In this document: positions 34,753 through 42,847 of the stretch, piece by piece
Position numbering within the stretch: the stretch's first letter is position 1
Layout of the letters: each line of letters begins with the position of its first letter
Source: Brevibacterium luteolum
Lineage (GTDB): Bacteria; Actinomycetota; Actinomycetes; Actinomycetales; Brevibacteriaceae
NCBI RefSeq assembly: GCF_013004595.1
Contig: NZ_JABEMC010000003.1
Coordinates: forward strand, 186,001-250,000
Direction of reading: 5' to 3'
DNA length: 64,000 bases
Notes under the pieces: model-generated
Seen by the model: only the letters and a program-made list of their open reading frames with translations
Database searches by the model: none
What the model was told of the DNA's origin: nothing
Position numbers and translations under genes: made by a program

Positions 34753-36156
34753 TCAGTCGTGTTCGAGCGGTTTGCGGAAGGTCTCCTTCGCCAGGGCCAC
34801 TGCGATGAGGGAGACGAGCGCTGCGGCGACGAGGTACCAGGCCGGTGCGAGATCCGAGCCGCTGGCCGCGATGAGGAAGGTCGCCATGAACGGGGCGGTG
34901 CCGCCGAAGAGCGCATTCGACAGGTTGAAGCACACTGCGAAGCCGGAGTAGCGCACGCGGGTCGGGAACTGCTCGGCCAGGAAGCTCGGCAGGGTGCCGT
35001 CGTTGAGGGTCAGCAGAGCACCGAGTGCCACCTGGACGCAGAGGATGAGCACGAAGATTCCGGTGTCGAGCACCATGAACAGCGGCACCGTCAGCAGCAT
35101 GAACAGCACCGAGGCGGAGATGAGGACCTTCTTGCGGCCGAGCCGGTCGGACAGCAATCCGGTGAGCAGGATGAAGCCGATGTAGGTCAGCAGCGCCACA
35201 GTCGTCGAGAGGTTCGACAGGGTCGGGCTGAGCTTGACGACCTCGGTGAGGTAGGTCGGCATGTAGCTTAAGAGCAGATAGAAGCCCACGGCGTTGAGCA
35301 GCACGGCTCCGGAGGCGAGGATGAGCACCTTCCAGTACTTCTTGAACAGGTCTCCGGCAGGTGCCTTGATCGCCTCGTCCTCGGCGGCCATCTCCTTGAA
35401 CACCGGGGTGTCTTCGAGCTTCGTGCGGATGTAGCGGCCGATGAGGCCCATCGGGGCGGCGAGCAGGAACGGGATCCGCCAGCCCCAGTCAGAGAGTTGA
35501 TCGGGGGAGAGGACGCCGTAGAGGAGTGCGGCGATGAGCGAGCCCATGAGCAGTCCGGTCGCCGTCGAGGCCGGCACGATCGCGGCGTAGATCCCGCGGC
35601 GGTGGGGTGGGGCGTATTCGACGAGGAAGGCCGAGGCTCCGGCATACTCACCGGAGGCGGAGAAGCCCTGGACGACGCGCATGATGAGCAGCAGGACCGG
35701 CGCCCAGAACCCGATGGTCGCATACCCGGGGATGAGGGCGATGCAGAAGGTCGCCAGCGACATCAGCAGGATCGACCAGCTCAATGCCACGCGCCGGCCG
35801 ACCCGGTCGCCGAGGTGACCCCAGAAGAATCCGCCGATCGGTCGGATGAGGAAGCTGATGGCGAAGAGTGCGAACGTCGAGAGCAGTGCCACCTGGCGGT
35901 CGCTTTCGGGGAAGAACACCACGGCGATCGTGGTGGCGAGGTAGCCGTAGACGGCGTAGTCGAACCATTCGACGAAGTTGCCGATGAAGCTGGCGGCGAT
36001 GACGCGGCGGCGGGTGGCCCGGTCGACACCGTCTGGGTGTGTGCGTCCCTGTCCGCTGAGCGTGGGGCCGTAGGCTCCCGAGGTGCTGCGCACCGGGTGC
36101 GGTCGGGTTCCGTCGGGGACGGTGTCAGGACTGGGGGCTTTCGGTTCCATGACCAT
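34753..36156 (-). CDS. MHS-family metabolite:H+ symporter, probable creatine carrier
   Basis: The 467-residue 12-TM transporter shows MHS-family marks: ASFIGNFVEWFDYAVYGYLA, PIGGFFWGHLGDRVGRR, RVVQGFSASGEYAGASAFLVEYAPPHRRG and a C-terminal TRVRYSGFAVCFNLSNALFGGTAPF. MHS members import betaine, proline, citrate, ketoglutarate and similar compounds. Its place directly upstream of creatinase on the same strand (59-base gap) suggests creatine uptake, by inference. The 50-residue N-terminal tail is hydrophilic. The first of two ATGs (36156) has the better AGGAGG spacing. Confidence 0.88.
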   Translation of the reverse strand: MVMEPKAPSPDTVPDGTRPHPVRSTSGAYGPTLSGQGRTHPDGVDRATRRRVIAASFIGNFVEWFDYAVYGYLATTIAVVFFPESDRQVALLSTFALFAISFLIRPIGGFFWGHLGDRVGRRVALSWSILLMSLATFCIALIPGYATIGFWAPVLLLIMRVVQGFSASGEYAGASAFLVEYAPPHRRGIYAAIVPASTATGLLMGSLIAALLYGVLSPDQLSDWGWRIPFLLAAPMGLIGRYIRTKLEDTPVFKEMAAEDEAIKAPAGDLFKKYWKVLILASGAVLLNAVGFYLLLSYMPTYLTEVVKLSPTLSNLSTTVALLTYIGFILLTGLLSDRLGRKKVLISASVLFMLLTVPLFMVLDTGIFVLILCVQVALGALLTLNDGTLPSFLAEQFPTRVRYSGFAVCFNLSNALFGGTAPFMATFLIAASGSDLAPAWYLVAAALVSLIAVALAKETFRKPLEHD

Positions 36157-36188
36157 GGCTTCCTCCTTTGGAAGCAGAAAACTCGTGA

Positions 36189-36219
36189 GTTGCAATCAAT
36201 GCAACAGCGTTGCGTTAAC
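36189..36219. promoter_or_regulatory. Overlapping palindromes upstream of the creatine transporter
   Basis: Half-sites GTTGCA (36189-36194), TGCAAC (36200-36205) and GTTGCG (36209-36214) form two inverted repeats sharing the middle arm, followed by GTTAAC. They lie 33-63 bases upstream of the transporter start. They are likely operators for the clustered IclR regulator. Confidence 0.5.
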
Positions 36220-36313
36220 TGTAGGTGTGGTGCAGGTCACGGTCAAGGATTGGATGGGAGGAAGCGCACGCCTCGCACGTCTGGCGGTGATTGTCCTGGT
36301 GAGCGACACGACA

Positions 36314-36345
36314 ACGGTCCGGCATCGTCTCGGATGCCGGACCGT
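36314..36345 (-). terminator. Hairpin downstream of the ABC permease
   Basis: A 13-base-pair perfect stem (ACGGTCCGGCATC with GATGCCGGACCGT) and six-base loop lie between the permease stop and the creatine transporter promoter. No T-tract is present. Confidence 0.65.
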
Positions 36346-36374
36346 CTGTTGCGAGGGTGATTGAGGGGAGTGGG

Positions 36375-37166
36375 TCAGGAGAAGCGGCGGCCCTCATCGC
36401 GGCGGTGCGCCCACACGGCGGCGATGATGAGCGGGACGAGCCAGCCGAGCCACACGACGACATTGAGCATGTCGACCGAGCCCTCGCCGATGAGTGCGGT
36501 GACGGCATCGCGGCCGGGGCGGGCCGGGGTGAACTCGGAGATCGCGTTGAGCCAGCCGGGCATCGCCTGCACCGGCAGGATGAGACCGCCGACTGCGGCG
36601 AAGGGCAGGAAGGCGATCTGGGTGATCGCCACCGCAGCCTTCGGTGTGGCGAGGTAGCCGATGAGCAGCCCGCCGAAGAGGAACGGCAGCGCTGCCAGGA
36701 TCCATGCCGGGATGAGCGCGGGCAGACGCCACCAGCCCAGCTCACCGGCAGCGAATGGCTCGAGGACCGGGCTGGCGGCCATCGCGACGATGAACAGCGG
36801 CACGACGGCGATGAGCACGACGATAACCGCCACCGCCACGCGGGCGGAGAAGAACGGGCCTGGGCCGGCCGGCAGGGTGCGCAGGTAGTTCGACCATTCG
36901 GCCTTGCGTTCCTCGGCGATGCCGATGCCGTAGTTGAACAGGAACGTGCTCACCACGCCCATGAGCCCGAGCTGGGCGACACCGGCCAAGGCGACGGCTG
37001 CCTGCTGGTCGGCAGGGGTGCCGTCCATAAACGGCAGGAAGAAGATCGCGAAGACCATGACGGGGAAGACGGCTGCGGAGATGACGACGACGGGCACGCG
37101 CAGGGTGTCGCGGGTGCGGTAGATGAGATGCGGGAGGTATAGAGCCGGGGCGGCGGTGGTGGACAT
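36375..37166 (-). CDS. ABC-2 type transporter permease
   Basis: The 263-residue protein has six hydrophobic helices of the ABC-2 exporter type, with the family-typical IGIAEERKAEWSNYLRTLPAGP cytoplasmic loop after helix 2 and FLPFAAVGGLILPVQAMPGWL before the last helices. It partners the ATPase encoded 24 bases upstream. Substrate unknown; such pairs export drugs, peptides or lipids. It is the last gene of a four-gene operon. Confidence 0.88.
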   Translation of the reverse strand: MSTTAAPALYLPHLIYRTRDTLRVPVVVISAAVFPVMVFAIFFLPFMDGTPADQQAAVALAGVAQLGLMGVVSTFLFNYGIGIAEERKAEWSNYLRTLPAGPGPFFSARVAVAVIVVLIAVVPLFIVAMAASPVLEPFAAGELGWWRLPALIPAWILAALPFLFGGLLIGYLATPKAAVAITQIAFLPFAAVGGLILPVQAMPGWLNAISEFTPARPGRDAVTALIGEGSVDMLNVVVWLGWLVPLIIAAVWAHRRDEGRRFS

Positions 37167-37190
37167 GGCTGCTCCTGTCGGTGCTGTCGG

Positions 37191-38135
37191 TCACTGACGT
37201 GCTGTGTGGGCGGCGACGGCCTCTTCGAGGCTGGCCCCGCGCACTTCGAGATCGGTGAATGTCAGGCCCTCGGCGATGAGGGCGCGGATGAAGGCATCGG
37301 AATCGCTGCAGGTGATGACTTGCCGGGCACCCTCACCGGGCTGGATGCCGGTGACACCGGGCAGTGCGGCGATGACCGCTTCGGGGGTGTCAGGCAGCAT
37401 GACGGTGACATGGCGCAGGTCCACGGCGGTGCGGACGCGATCGAGCTGGTCGTCGACGATGATCTGCCCATCAGCGAGCATGACGACCCGGTCTGCGAGG
37501 CGCTCGATCTCATCGAAGTGGTGGCTGGTGACAAGCAGGGTGCCACCGGCTGCGCTGAACGCCTGGATGCGCTGCCACACCTGCTGGCGGGATTCGACGT
37601 CGAGACCGGTCGAGGGCTCATCGAGGACGAGCATGTCGGGATTGCCGACGAGCGCGACGGCGAGCATGACGCGGCGTTTCTGCCCGCCGGAGAGCCCGCC
37701 GCACTGCTTGCCGGCCAGTGCGGTGAGGTCGAGATCGTCGAGCAGCTCACTCGTCGACAGCGGGTTCGGGTAGTGCGCAGCGACGAAGTCGAGGACCTCG
37801 CGGACCTTGAGCACCTCCGGCAGGGAGGTCGCCTGCGGGGTCACGCCCATCGTGCGCCGCGCCTCGGGTGTGCGCGGGTTGGCCCCGAAGATCGCCACGC
37901 TGCCGGCATCAGGCGTCCGCTCACCGGTGATGAGCGAGAGCAGCGTGGACTTGCCCGCGCCGTTGGGCCCGAGGATCCCAACGGCCTCACCGGGGGTGAT
38001 GCGCAGGTTCATGCGCGAGAGCACGGTGGTGGTGCCGAAGGACTTGGCGACGTTGTCGACGGTGACAGCGGCCGTGCCCGAGGAGGTGGGCGCGTTTGTG
38101 CGCTGCGGTTGGCTGAGGGTGGGGGTCGGTGACAT
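37191..38135 (-). CDS. ABC transporter ATP-binding protein
   Basis: The 314-residue ATPase has Walker A GPNGAGKST, Q-loop TPQATSLPE, signature LSGGQKRR, Walker B MLVLDEPSTGLD and the H-loop His in TSHHFDE. A C-terminal extension of about 80 residues is typical of drug/antibiotic-type ABC-2 exporters. Its ATG shares one base with the stop of the HTH regulator gene (TGATG), so translation is coupled. Confidence 0.93.
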   Translation of the reverse strand: MSPTPTLSQPQRTNAPTSSGTAAVTVDNVAKSFGTTTVLSRMNLRITPGEAVGILGPNGAGKSTLLSLITGERTPDAGSVAIFGANPRTPEARRTMGVTPQATSLPEVLKVREVLDFVAAHYPNPLSTSELLDDLDLTALAGKQCGGLSGGQKRRVMLAVALVGNPDMLVLDEPSTGLDVESRQQVWQRIQAFSAAGGTLLVTSHHFDEIERLADRVVMLADGQIIVDDQLDRVRTAVDLRHVTVMLPDTPEAVIAALPGVTGIQPGEGARQVITCSDSDAFIRALIAEGLTFTDLEVRGASLEEAVAAHTARQ

Positions 38136-38431
38136 CAGGGGTTTCCTTCCAGGATGGTGCGCAGATTGGTCAGATAAGTCTCATAGGATGCACGGCCGGT
38201 GGCGGTGAGGGAGAGGTAGGTGGCCGGTGTGCGGCCTTCGATGGTCTTGGTCTGGGTGAGGTAGCCGGCTTCTTCGAGCTTGCGCAGGTGGGTGGAGAGG
38301 TTCCCGGCGGTCATCGACAGGTCCTTGCGCAGGCGGGTGAACAGCACCTCGTCGCCGGCCGGCAGTCCGGCCAGGGCGGCCATGATGCGCAGGCGCGAAT
38401 CAGCGTGGATGACCGGATCAAGTGCCGTCAT
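38135..38431 (-). CDS. Small winged-helix regulator
   Basis: The 98-residue protein is a single winged-helix domain: IHADSRLRIMAALAG, VLFTRLRKDLSMTAGNLSTHLRKLEEAGYLTQTKTIEGRTPATYLSLTATG. This is the ArsR/MarR-like HTH_27 type, usually dimeric. It is embedded between a membrane protein gene and the ABC genes, with overlaps on both sides (ATGA and TGATG). It probably autoregulates the operon through the palindromes at 39091-39120. Confidence 0.85.
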   Translation of the reverse strand: MTALDPVIHADSRLRIMAALAGLPAGDEVLFTRLRKDLSMTAGNLSTHLRKLEEAGYLTQTKTIEGRTPATYLSLTATGRASYETYLTNLRTILEGNP

Positions 38432-39090
38432 GACCGGCCTGCTTCCCGTCCGGTGCGCGCGAGGGCGATGATGCTGACGACGAGTCCTGCCAGGGCCGCT
38501 GCGGCGAAGACGAGCGTGAAGAGCTCCGGGCCGACCAGCAGGCTGATGATGAGGGCCACGATCGCCCCGATGCCGAATCCGAACATCATCCGGTCGGAGA
38601 AGATGACGCCGCCCATGACGATCATGATGCCGACGCCGAAGACGGCGACCGAGTTGGCCAGCCAGCCGATGACCTGCGGGTCCTGCAGGTAGGTGCCCAG
38701 CTGCATGCTCACGATGATCATGACGGTGACGACGAGCGCCCAGGTGACGCCGTAGAGCGTGCCCTGCCGGGCGGCGGGACCCCGGCGGCCGGAGGCGGCG
38801 CGCACATTGATGATGCTTGTGGCGATGAGGGCTGCCGTCATGCCGGCGGCGAAGATGATGCCGGCGATGGCTGCGGGCATGAGCCCGAAGACGTAGGCGG
38901 CCGCCATGGCGCTGTACCCGACGAACCAGATGGCCGACCACAGCAGTGAGGTGATGATCCCGGCCCGCTGTTCGCGACGACTGATTGTGCGCTGCCCGGA
39001 GGTGGCGATCTCCAGAGCGCGACGCGGATCGAGAGCTGGTGTGCCCTCGGCATCGTGCGGTTCGGGGTTCTGCTGCGGAATCTGGTTCAT
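38428..39090 (-). CDS. Membrane protein heading the ABC operon
   Basis: The 220-residue protein has a hydrophilic N-terminus of about 45 residues and six hydrophobic helices, with no recognisable catalytic motif. It is the first gene of the operon and overlaps the HTH gene by ATGA. Proteins of this type are found with such HTH-ABC sets in actinobacteria. A sensing or accessory role is possible but unproven. The start ATG directly follows operator 1. Confidence 0.65.
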   Translation of the reverse strand: MNQIPQQNPEPHDAEGTPALDPRRALEIATSGQRTISRREQRAGIITSLLWSAIWFVGYSAMAAAYVFGLMPAAIAGIIFAAGMTAALIATSIINVRAASGRRGPAARQGTLYGVTWALVVTVMIIVSMQLGTYLQDPQVIGWLANSVAVFGVGIMIVMGGVIFSDRMMFGFGIGAIVALIISLLVGPELFTLVFAAAALAGLVVSIIALARTGREAGRS

Positions 39091-39126
39091 ACAAACCAGT
39101 TTGTAACGCAAACTAGTTTGTGTCAA
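39091..39126 (-). promoter_or_regulatory. Promoter with two perfect operator palindromes
   Basis: On the minus strand the consensus -35 TTGACA (39121-39126) is followed by a TACAAA-like -10 about 15 bases on. The palindrome CAAACTAGTTTG (39109-39120) fills the spacer. ACAAACCAGTTTGT (39091-39104) covers the likely transcription start and abuts the ATG at 39090. The layout suits tight repression by the operon's own HTH protein. Confidence 0.7.
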
Positions 39127-39203
39127 CCCTCTGGTTGGCCGCCGTGGGCACGCGGAGGAAAACCGCATGGTGGCGCCCAGCTGAGCAGGGGAGAATGGAG
39201 GAC

Positions 39204-39593
39204 ATGAACGAGACATACGCCCCGCACCAGACCAGCCATCAGTCCACCGACCGCACCAGGGCGATTCTGTGCCACCTCTCGCTCATCATCTCCGCGGTGC
39301 TGAGCCTCGGAATGCTGGCCTTCGTTGGCCCGCTCATCTTCTGGTTCATCTACAAGGACAAGAGCGACCTCGTCCGCAACGCGGCCGCCGGCTCCTTCAA
39401 CTTCGCCGTCACCCTGGCGCTGGCGTCAATGGTCGCATCGATCCTCGCCTTCACCGTCATCCTGCTGCCGGCAGCCTGGATCATCTGGGCAGTCATCTAC
39501 ATCGTCAGCATCGTCATCCCGATCATCGCGGCGATGGCTGCCTCCCGCTACCAGAAGTACCGTTACCCGCTCACACTTCCGCTGCTGCGGTGA
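39204..39593 (+). CDS. DUF4870 membrane protein
   Basis: The 129-residue protein matches DUF4870: a first helix with LCHLSLIISAVLSLGMLAFVGPLIFWFIYKD, then SDLVRNAAAGSFNFAVTLALASMV and a third membrane segment, ending with RYPLTLPLLR. Function unknown. GGAG before ATG 39204 supports this start; ATG 39195 is an alternative. It is divergent from the ABC operon. Confidence 0.85.
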   Translation: MNETYAPHQTSHQSTDRTRAILCHLSLIISAVLSLGMLAFVGPLIFWFIYKDKSDLVRNAAAGSFNFAVTLALASMVASILAFTVILLPAAWIIWAVIYIVSIVIPIIAAMAASRYQKYRYPLTLPLLR

Positions 39594-39645
39594 CCGATGG
39601 CCATGTGACAGTCTTGATCACACACGCCGCGGAACGGAGGAACTG

Positions 39646-39939
39646 ATGTCAGAGGTTCGCCTGACAGGACAGCTGATCTGCACTGACGCCCACGAACTGG
39701 CGGTCGTAGAAGAACACCTGCCGGATCACATCGCGCGGACCCGCGCCGAACTCGGATGCCTTGCCTTCTCCGTTGACCAGACGCGTGAGCCTCTCATCTG
39801 GCAGGTGTCCGAGCGCTTCGCCGATCCAGCTGCATTCGCAACCCATCAGGAGCGCGTGGCATCCAACGAAAGGGGACAGGCGACCGCAGGAATCGAGCGT
39901 CGCTACAGCGTCGACGGCATGCCTGCGACCGACAGCTGA
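39646..39939 (+). CDS. ABM-type putative quinol monooxygenase
   Basis: The 97-residue protein has the ferredoxin-like antibiotic biosynthesis monooxygenase fold: VRLTGQLICTDAHELAVVEEHLPDHIARTRAELGCLAFSV, then WQVSERFADPAAFATHQERV. Members oxidise quinols or act in heme and polyketide chemistry without cofactors. The substrate is unknown. A GGAGG ribosome site lies five bases before the ATG. It is convergent with the glycosyltransferase downstream. Confidence 0.8.
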   Translation: MSEVRLTGQLICTDAHELAVVEEHLPDHIARTRAELGCLAFSVDQTREPLIWQVSERFADPAAFATHQERVASNERGQATAGIERRYSVDGMPATDS

Positions 39940-39967
39940 GAACTGCTGCAGCGCCGACGGACTGCGA

Positions 39968-41062
39968 CTACTCTGTGGTGAGGCGGGCGATATGGTCGGC
40001 CGCCACAGCAGCACCGGGTCGAAGCGCGCGCAGCCGCCGCCCATGAGATGCCGCGTTCTCGCGCACAGTGCTGTCGGTCAGCAGCGAGGTGACCGCGGCC
40101 GCCAGTCTGCGCGGACGCGCCGAAGGCCGCACGCGCATTCCCAGTCCGCGTTCTCGCAGCACATCACCGATGCCGGCTTCATCCGAGACCGGGTTGACCG
40201 GCATCACAAGAACCGGGATGCCATGGGCGAGCGCCTTGAGTGTCGTCGAATGTCCGCCATGCCCGATGAGCAGATCCATCTGCGGCATCAGCGCGGCATG
40301 ATCGACCCAGCCGCGCACCTCGACATTGTCGGCCCCGTCGAGTTCATTGCTGAATGATGCACCGCCGGTGGTGACGATGGCGTCGACGGGCAGGTGGGAG
40401 AGTGCTTCGATGACGCGCCGGTAGATCGGCTTCATGCCCGGCCAGTCGGTTGTCGACAGTGACACGAGGACGCGAGGACGGTGACCGGGTAGGCCCCGGG
40501 TCGGAGGGGATGCCTGTTCGGTCGATCCAGTCCAGGTGCAGTGGCGCAGCACCGGGTTGCGGCTGCCGGGGTCGAGTTCGGCATCGGTGAGCATGAGCCG
40601 CGCCGCGGCCTGGTCCCAGTTCCTGCTCAGGCTCACGCCGAACAGGTCGAGACCCTCAGCGGTGAAGGGGTGGTACAGGCGTGACCAGTATTTTCCGAAG
40701 GTGTGGGCGAGCACGACTACCGGAATGCTGGAGACGAGGGCGGCGCGCAGCGGAGTGAGCAGCAGGCAGTCAACGGCGATGACATCCGGCTGGCTGGCAG
40801 CGATGATGGCGGCAGCGTCTTCGCGTGCATACGGGCTGGCAGTGATCCTGACGATCGACGCAATGCGGGCGATGCCCATCCCTGACACGGGTCCGGCTGC
40901 GATGCCTGCTGCAAAGGGCGGCTGGGGGAATCCGGATTCACCAGCTGCCAGGCCTGCGACCTCGATATCCCAGCCCCTGGCGGCAAGCTCCTCAGCGACC
41001 GCGAGGATCGGCGGCACATTGCCCCCGAGGTCGGCGGTGAAGAAGAGTGCCTTCACTGCCAC
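39968..41062 (-). CDS. GT1-like (UGT/MGT-type) glycosyltransferase
   Basis: The 364-residue GT-B protein opens with KALFFTADLGGNVPPILAVAEELAARGW. The donor domain contains VLVSLSTTDWPG, NVEVRGWVDHAALMPQMDLLIGHGGHSTTLKALAHGIPVLVMPV and an acidic pair near NPVSDE. This resembles macrolide and glycolipid glucosyltransferases that use NDP-sugars. The GTG start is accepted from the open frame; ribosome-site support is weak. No linked biosynthetic genes reveal the acceptor. Confidence 0.82.
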   Translation of the reverse strand: MAVKALFFTADLGGNVPPILAVAEELAARGWDIEVAGLAAGESGFPQPPFAAGIAAGPVSGMGIARIASIVRITASPYAREDAAAIIAASQPDVIAVDCLLLTPLRAALVSSIPVVVLAHTFGKYWSRLYHPFTAEGLDLFGVSLSRNWDQAAARLMLTDAELDPGSRNPVLRHCTWTGSTEQASPPTRGLPGHRPRVLVSLSTTDWPGMKPIYRRVIEALSHLPVDAIVTTGGASFSNELDGADNVEVRGWVDHAALMPQMDLLIGHGGHSTTLKALAHGIPVLVMPVNPVSDEAGIGDVLRERGLGMRVRPSARPRRLAAAVTSLLTDSTVRENAASHGRRLRALRPGAAVAADHIARLTTE

Positions 41063-41278
41063 ATCCTCTCGGCATCGGGGTCGGTGGGCGGTTCCGGAAC
41101 GAAATCAAGGATGGTTCTCAAACCCACGTTACTGCAACAGTGCTGGTCACCCCGGCGGCGGGCGAGTTCTCCACGAGTGGGCAGAACGACGCCGCATCGC
41201 TGACCGGTCTACGGAACGTGTCCGCTGATGCGACATACGGAACGATGACGCGAGAGACCAATGTCGAAGCAAAAGAGA

Positions 41279-41330
41279 TCTCGGGACATCGAGTGAACGA
41301 TGTCCCGAGATTCTAAGAAGTGGGCCCAGA
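41279..41330 (+). repeat. Left direct repeat, tRNA-Val 3' end plus terminator
   Basis: A 32-base hairpin sequence matches 42803-42834 at 30 of 32 positions. It is followed by a short AAGAA spacer and TGGGCCCAGA, the last ten bases of the tRNA-Val gene (minus strand). The second copy, attached to the intact tRNA, lies 1.5 kb to the right. Confidence 0.8.
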
Positions 41331-41354
41331 TGTGTCCCGAGTCAAGACATGTTC

Positions 41355-41774
41355 TCACTCGCCCGGGTACGAGCCAACAGACCAGAGATTGCCTTCTGGA
41401 TCTGCGACGGTGGCGACACGTCCGCCGTAGGGCTGGTCGGCGGGAACTTCGATGGTCGTGGCGCCGTTTGCCATCGCCTTCTCGTAGGTTGCGTCGACGT
41501 CAGCGTCTGCCGGGACCACGAGATAGCAGCGGGCCTGGCCGGCCGTGTCTGGGATCCTGTGAGGGCCTGGTTGCCGGGCGGAGCCAAGCATGATCCCGCC
41601 CGAATCGTGCCAGCGCAGTTCGGCATGCTCAACCCGGCTGGGGTCTGCTTCGCTGCGGACAACGAGGACCTGCTCGAACCCGAGCGCGGCGAGGAACGCT
41701 AGACCTTTGTCGGCATCGGCGTAGGTGAGGCAGTGAAACAGCTGGGGCTTGGTTGTCGTCATGTGTTCAATCAT
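41355..41774 (-). CDS. VOC-superfamily (glyoxalase/bleomycin resistance-like) protein
   Basis: The 139-residue protein has two beta-alpha-beta-beta-beta modules: FHCLTYADADKGLAFLAALGFEQ, ELRWHDSGGIMLGS, then YLVVPADADVDATYEKAMANGATTI and VATVADPEGNLWSVGSY with a terminal metal-type Glu. Substrate unknown. The ATG overlaps the stop of the AraC gene by eight bases, so the regulator and this protein form one unit. Both lie in the segment bounded by tRNA-Val repeats. Confidence 0.88.
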   Translation of the reverse strand: MIEHMTTTKPQLFHCLTYADADKGLAFLAALGFEQVLVVRSEADPSRVEHAELRWHDSGGIMLGSARQPGPHRIPDTAGQARCYLVVPADADVDATYEKAMANGATTIEVPADQPYGGRVATVADPEGNLWSVGSYPGE

Positions 41775-42573
41775 GGTCGGCGATCAGTGCCAGGTCTTGA
41801 AGATTTGGGAAATCTTCAGTTCGAGCTTTGGGACTGCCTCCGACGAATCTCTTCCATTCCCGCGAGAGGTGCGACTGATCTGCATACCCGCAACTGCTGG
41901 CCGCCTCGGTCAGGGACGCTCCTGATGCGACAAGGCGCTGGGCGTTCTCGAAGCGGGCCAGAAGGCTGATCTCTTTGGGCGTCAGGCCAAACTCTGCGCG
42001 GACGCGATTTCTCAGGTGGCGCCGCGAGTACCCAATTTCCGCGGCCACCTCGGCGACCGGAAGACCACTCCCAAGGAGACGCCACGCCGCCGTCACCGTG
42101 GGGTCGCCAGCCCACCGATTCAGTCGGGTCAACAGCATGGCTTCCGCGGCGGCGAGGCGGTCTGTCCACGAGGTGCGACTGGCGATGCTTTCATGCTCGT
42201 CGCAGGTCAGCCCTCGCGGCAGGTCATCCATATCGACGGTGTGTGTTGCCACAGAGCCGATCGGTGCGCCGAAGAGTGCTCGGCATCCAATCGGTGTGAC
42301 AGCCAGATGAATACCTCGTTGGAGACCGTGCGTGTGAATCAGCGCAGGACGCAGATGGAGACCGGAGATCGAGCACCAGCGCGCCGTGGATCGGTTGGGT
42401 TCGTGAAGCCACCCCACATCGAGAGGCTCCTCCACCGCGATGATCACCGTGGCGGCCGTGCTGGGCACTCCCACGTGGACGGCGTCGACCGGCAGCACAA
42501 TGTCGTAGGCCACCATGGGCTCAGCCAGGCAGCTCTGAAGTGCGGGATGAACCGGCCGTGTCACAGTCTCCAT
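41767..42573 (-). CDS. AraC-family regulator
   Basis: The 268-residue protein has a C-terminal AraC DNA-binding domain (LPVAEVAAEIGYSRRHLRNRVRAEFGLTPKEI, then LTEAASSCGYADQSHLSREWKRFVGGSP). Its N-terminal region resembles DUF6597-type sensory domains. A TAGGCT hexamer exactly six bases before the ATG suggests a leaderless message. It most likely controls the coupled VOC gene. Base composition looks slightly less GC-rich than flanking genes, by eye only. Confidence 0.88.
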   Translation of the reverse strand: METVTRPVHPALQSCLAEPMVAYDIVLPVDAVHVGVPSTAATVIIAVEEPLDVGWLHEPNRSTARWCSISGLHLRPALIHTHGLQRGIHLAVTPIGCRALFGAPIGSVATHTVDMDDLPRGLTCDEHESIASRTSWTDRLAAAEAMLLTRLNRWAGDPTVTAAWRLLGSGLPVAEVAAEIGYSRRHLRNRVRAEFGLTPKEISLLARFENAQRLVASGASLTEAASSCGYADQSHLSREWKRFVGGSPKARTEDFPNLQDLALIADHD

Positions 42574-42594
42574 CTCCCAAGCCTAGCTGCGAGA

Positions 42595-42780
42595 CCACGC
42601 GCTCATGTCCTGTAGAGCTGGCGCCTGGGCCCAGGGAGAGGTTGACGGCTGGCCGTCATGGTGAGTGCAGATGTGGTCGCCGAGGTGGATGAGCCAGTTG
42701 ACCGAGGCGGTGCCGGCGCTGGTGAGGATGGCGGTGAAGCGTCCTGCGTGTCGTTTCTCGATGGCGGGTAGCCTGGGACA
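42595..42780 (-). pseudogene. Unrecognised coding remnant inside the tRNA-Val segment
   Basis: On the minus strand one frame is open for about 60 codons, includes HAGRFTAILTSAGTASVNWL and IHLGDHICTHHDGQPS, and ends at TAG near 42583-42595. A stop lies just upstream and no start codon or ribosome site is seen. It reads like the C-terminal piece of a protein, but the family is not recognised. Limits are approximate. Confidence 0.3.
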
Positions 42781-42802
42781 TCAGCGCCAAAACGAGAAGA
42801 AG

Positions 42803-42834
42803 TCTCGGGGCATCGAGTGGACGATGTCCCGAGA
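42803..42834 (-). terminator. Terminator hairpin of tRNA-Val and right direct repeat
   Basis: TCTCGGGGCATCG and CGATGTCCCGAGA form a 13-base stem with one G-T wobble and a six-base loop, 13 bases beyond the tRNA 3' end on the minus strand. Together with the tRNA tip (to 42857) it forms the right copy of the direct repeat. Confidence 0.7.
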
Positions 42835-42847
42835 CTTGAAGAAAAAG

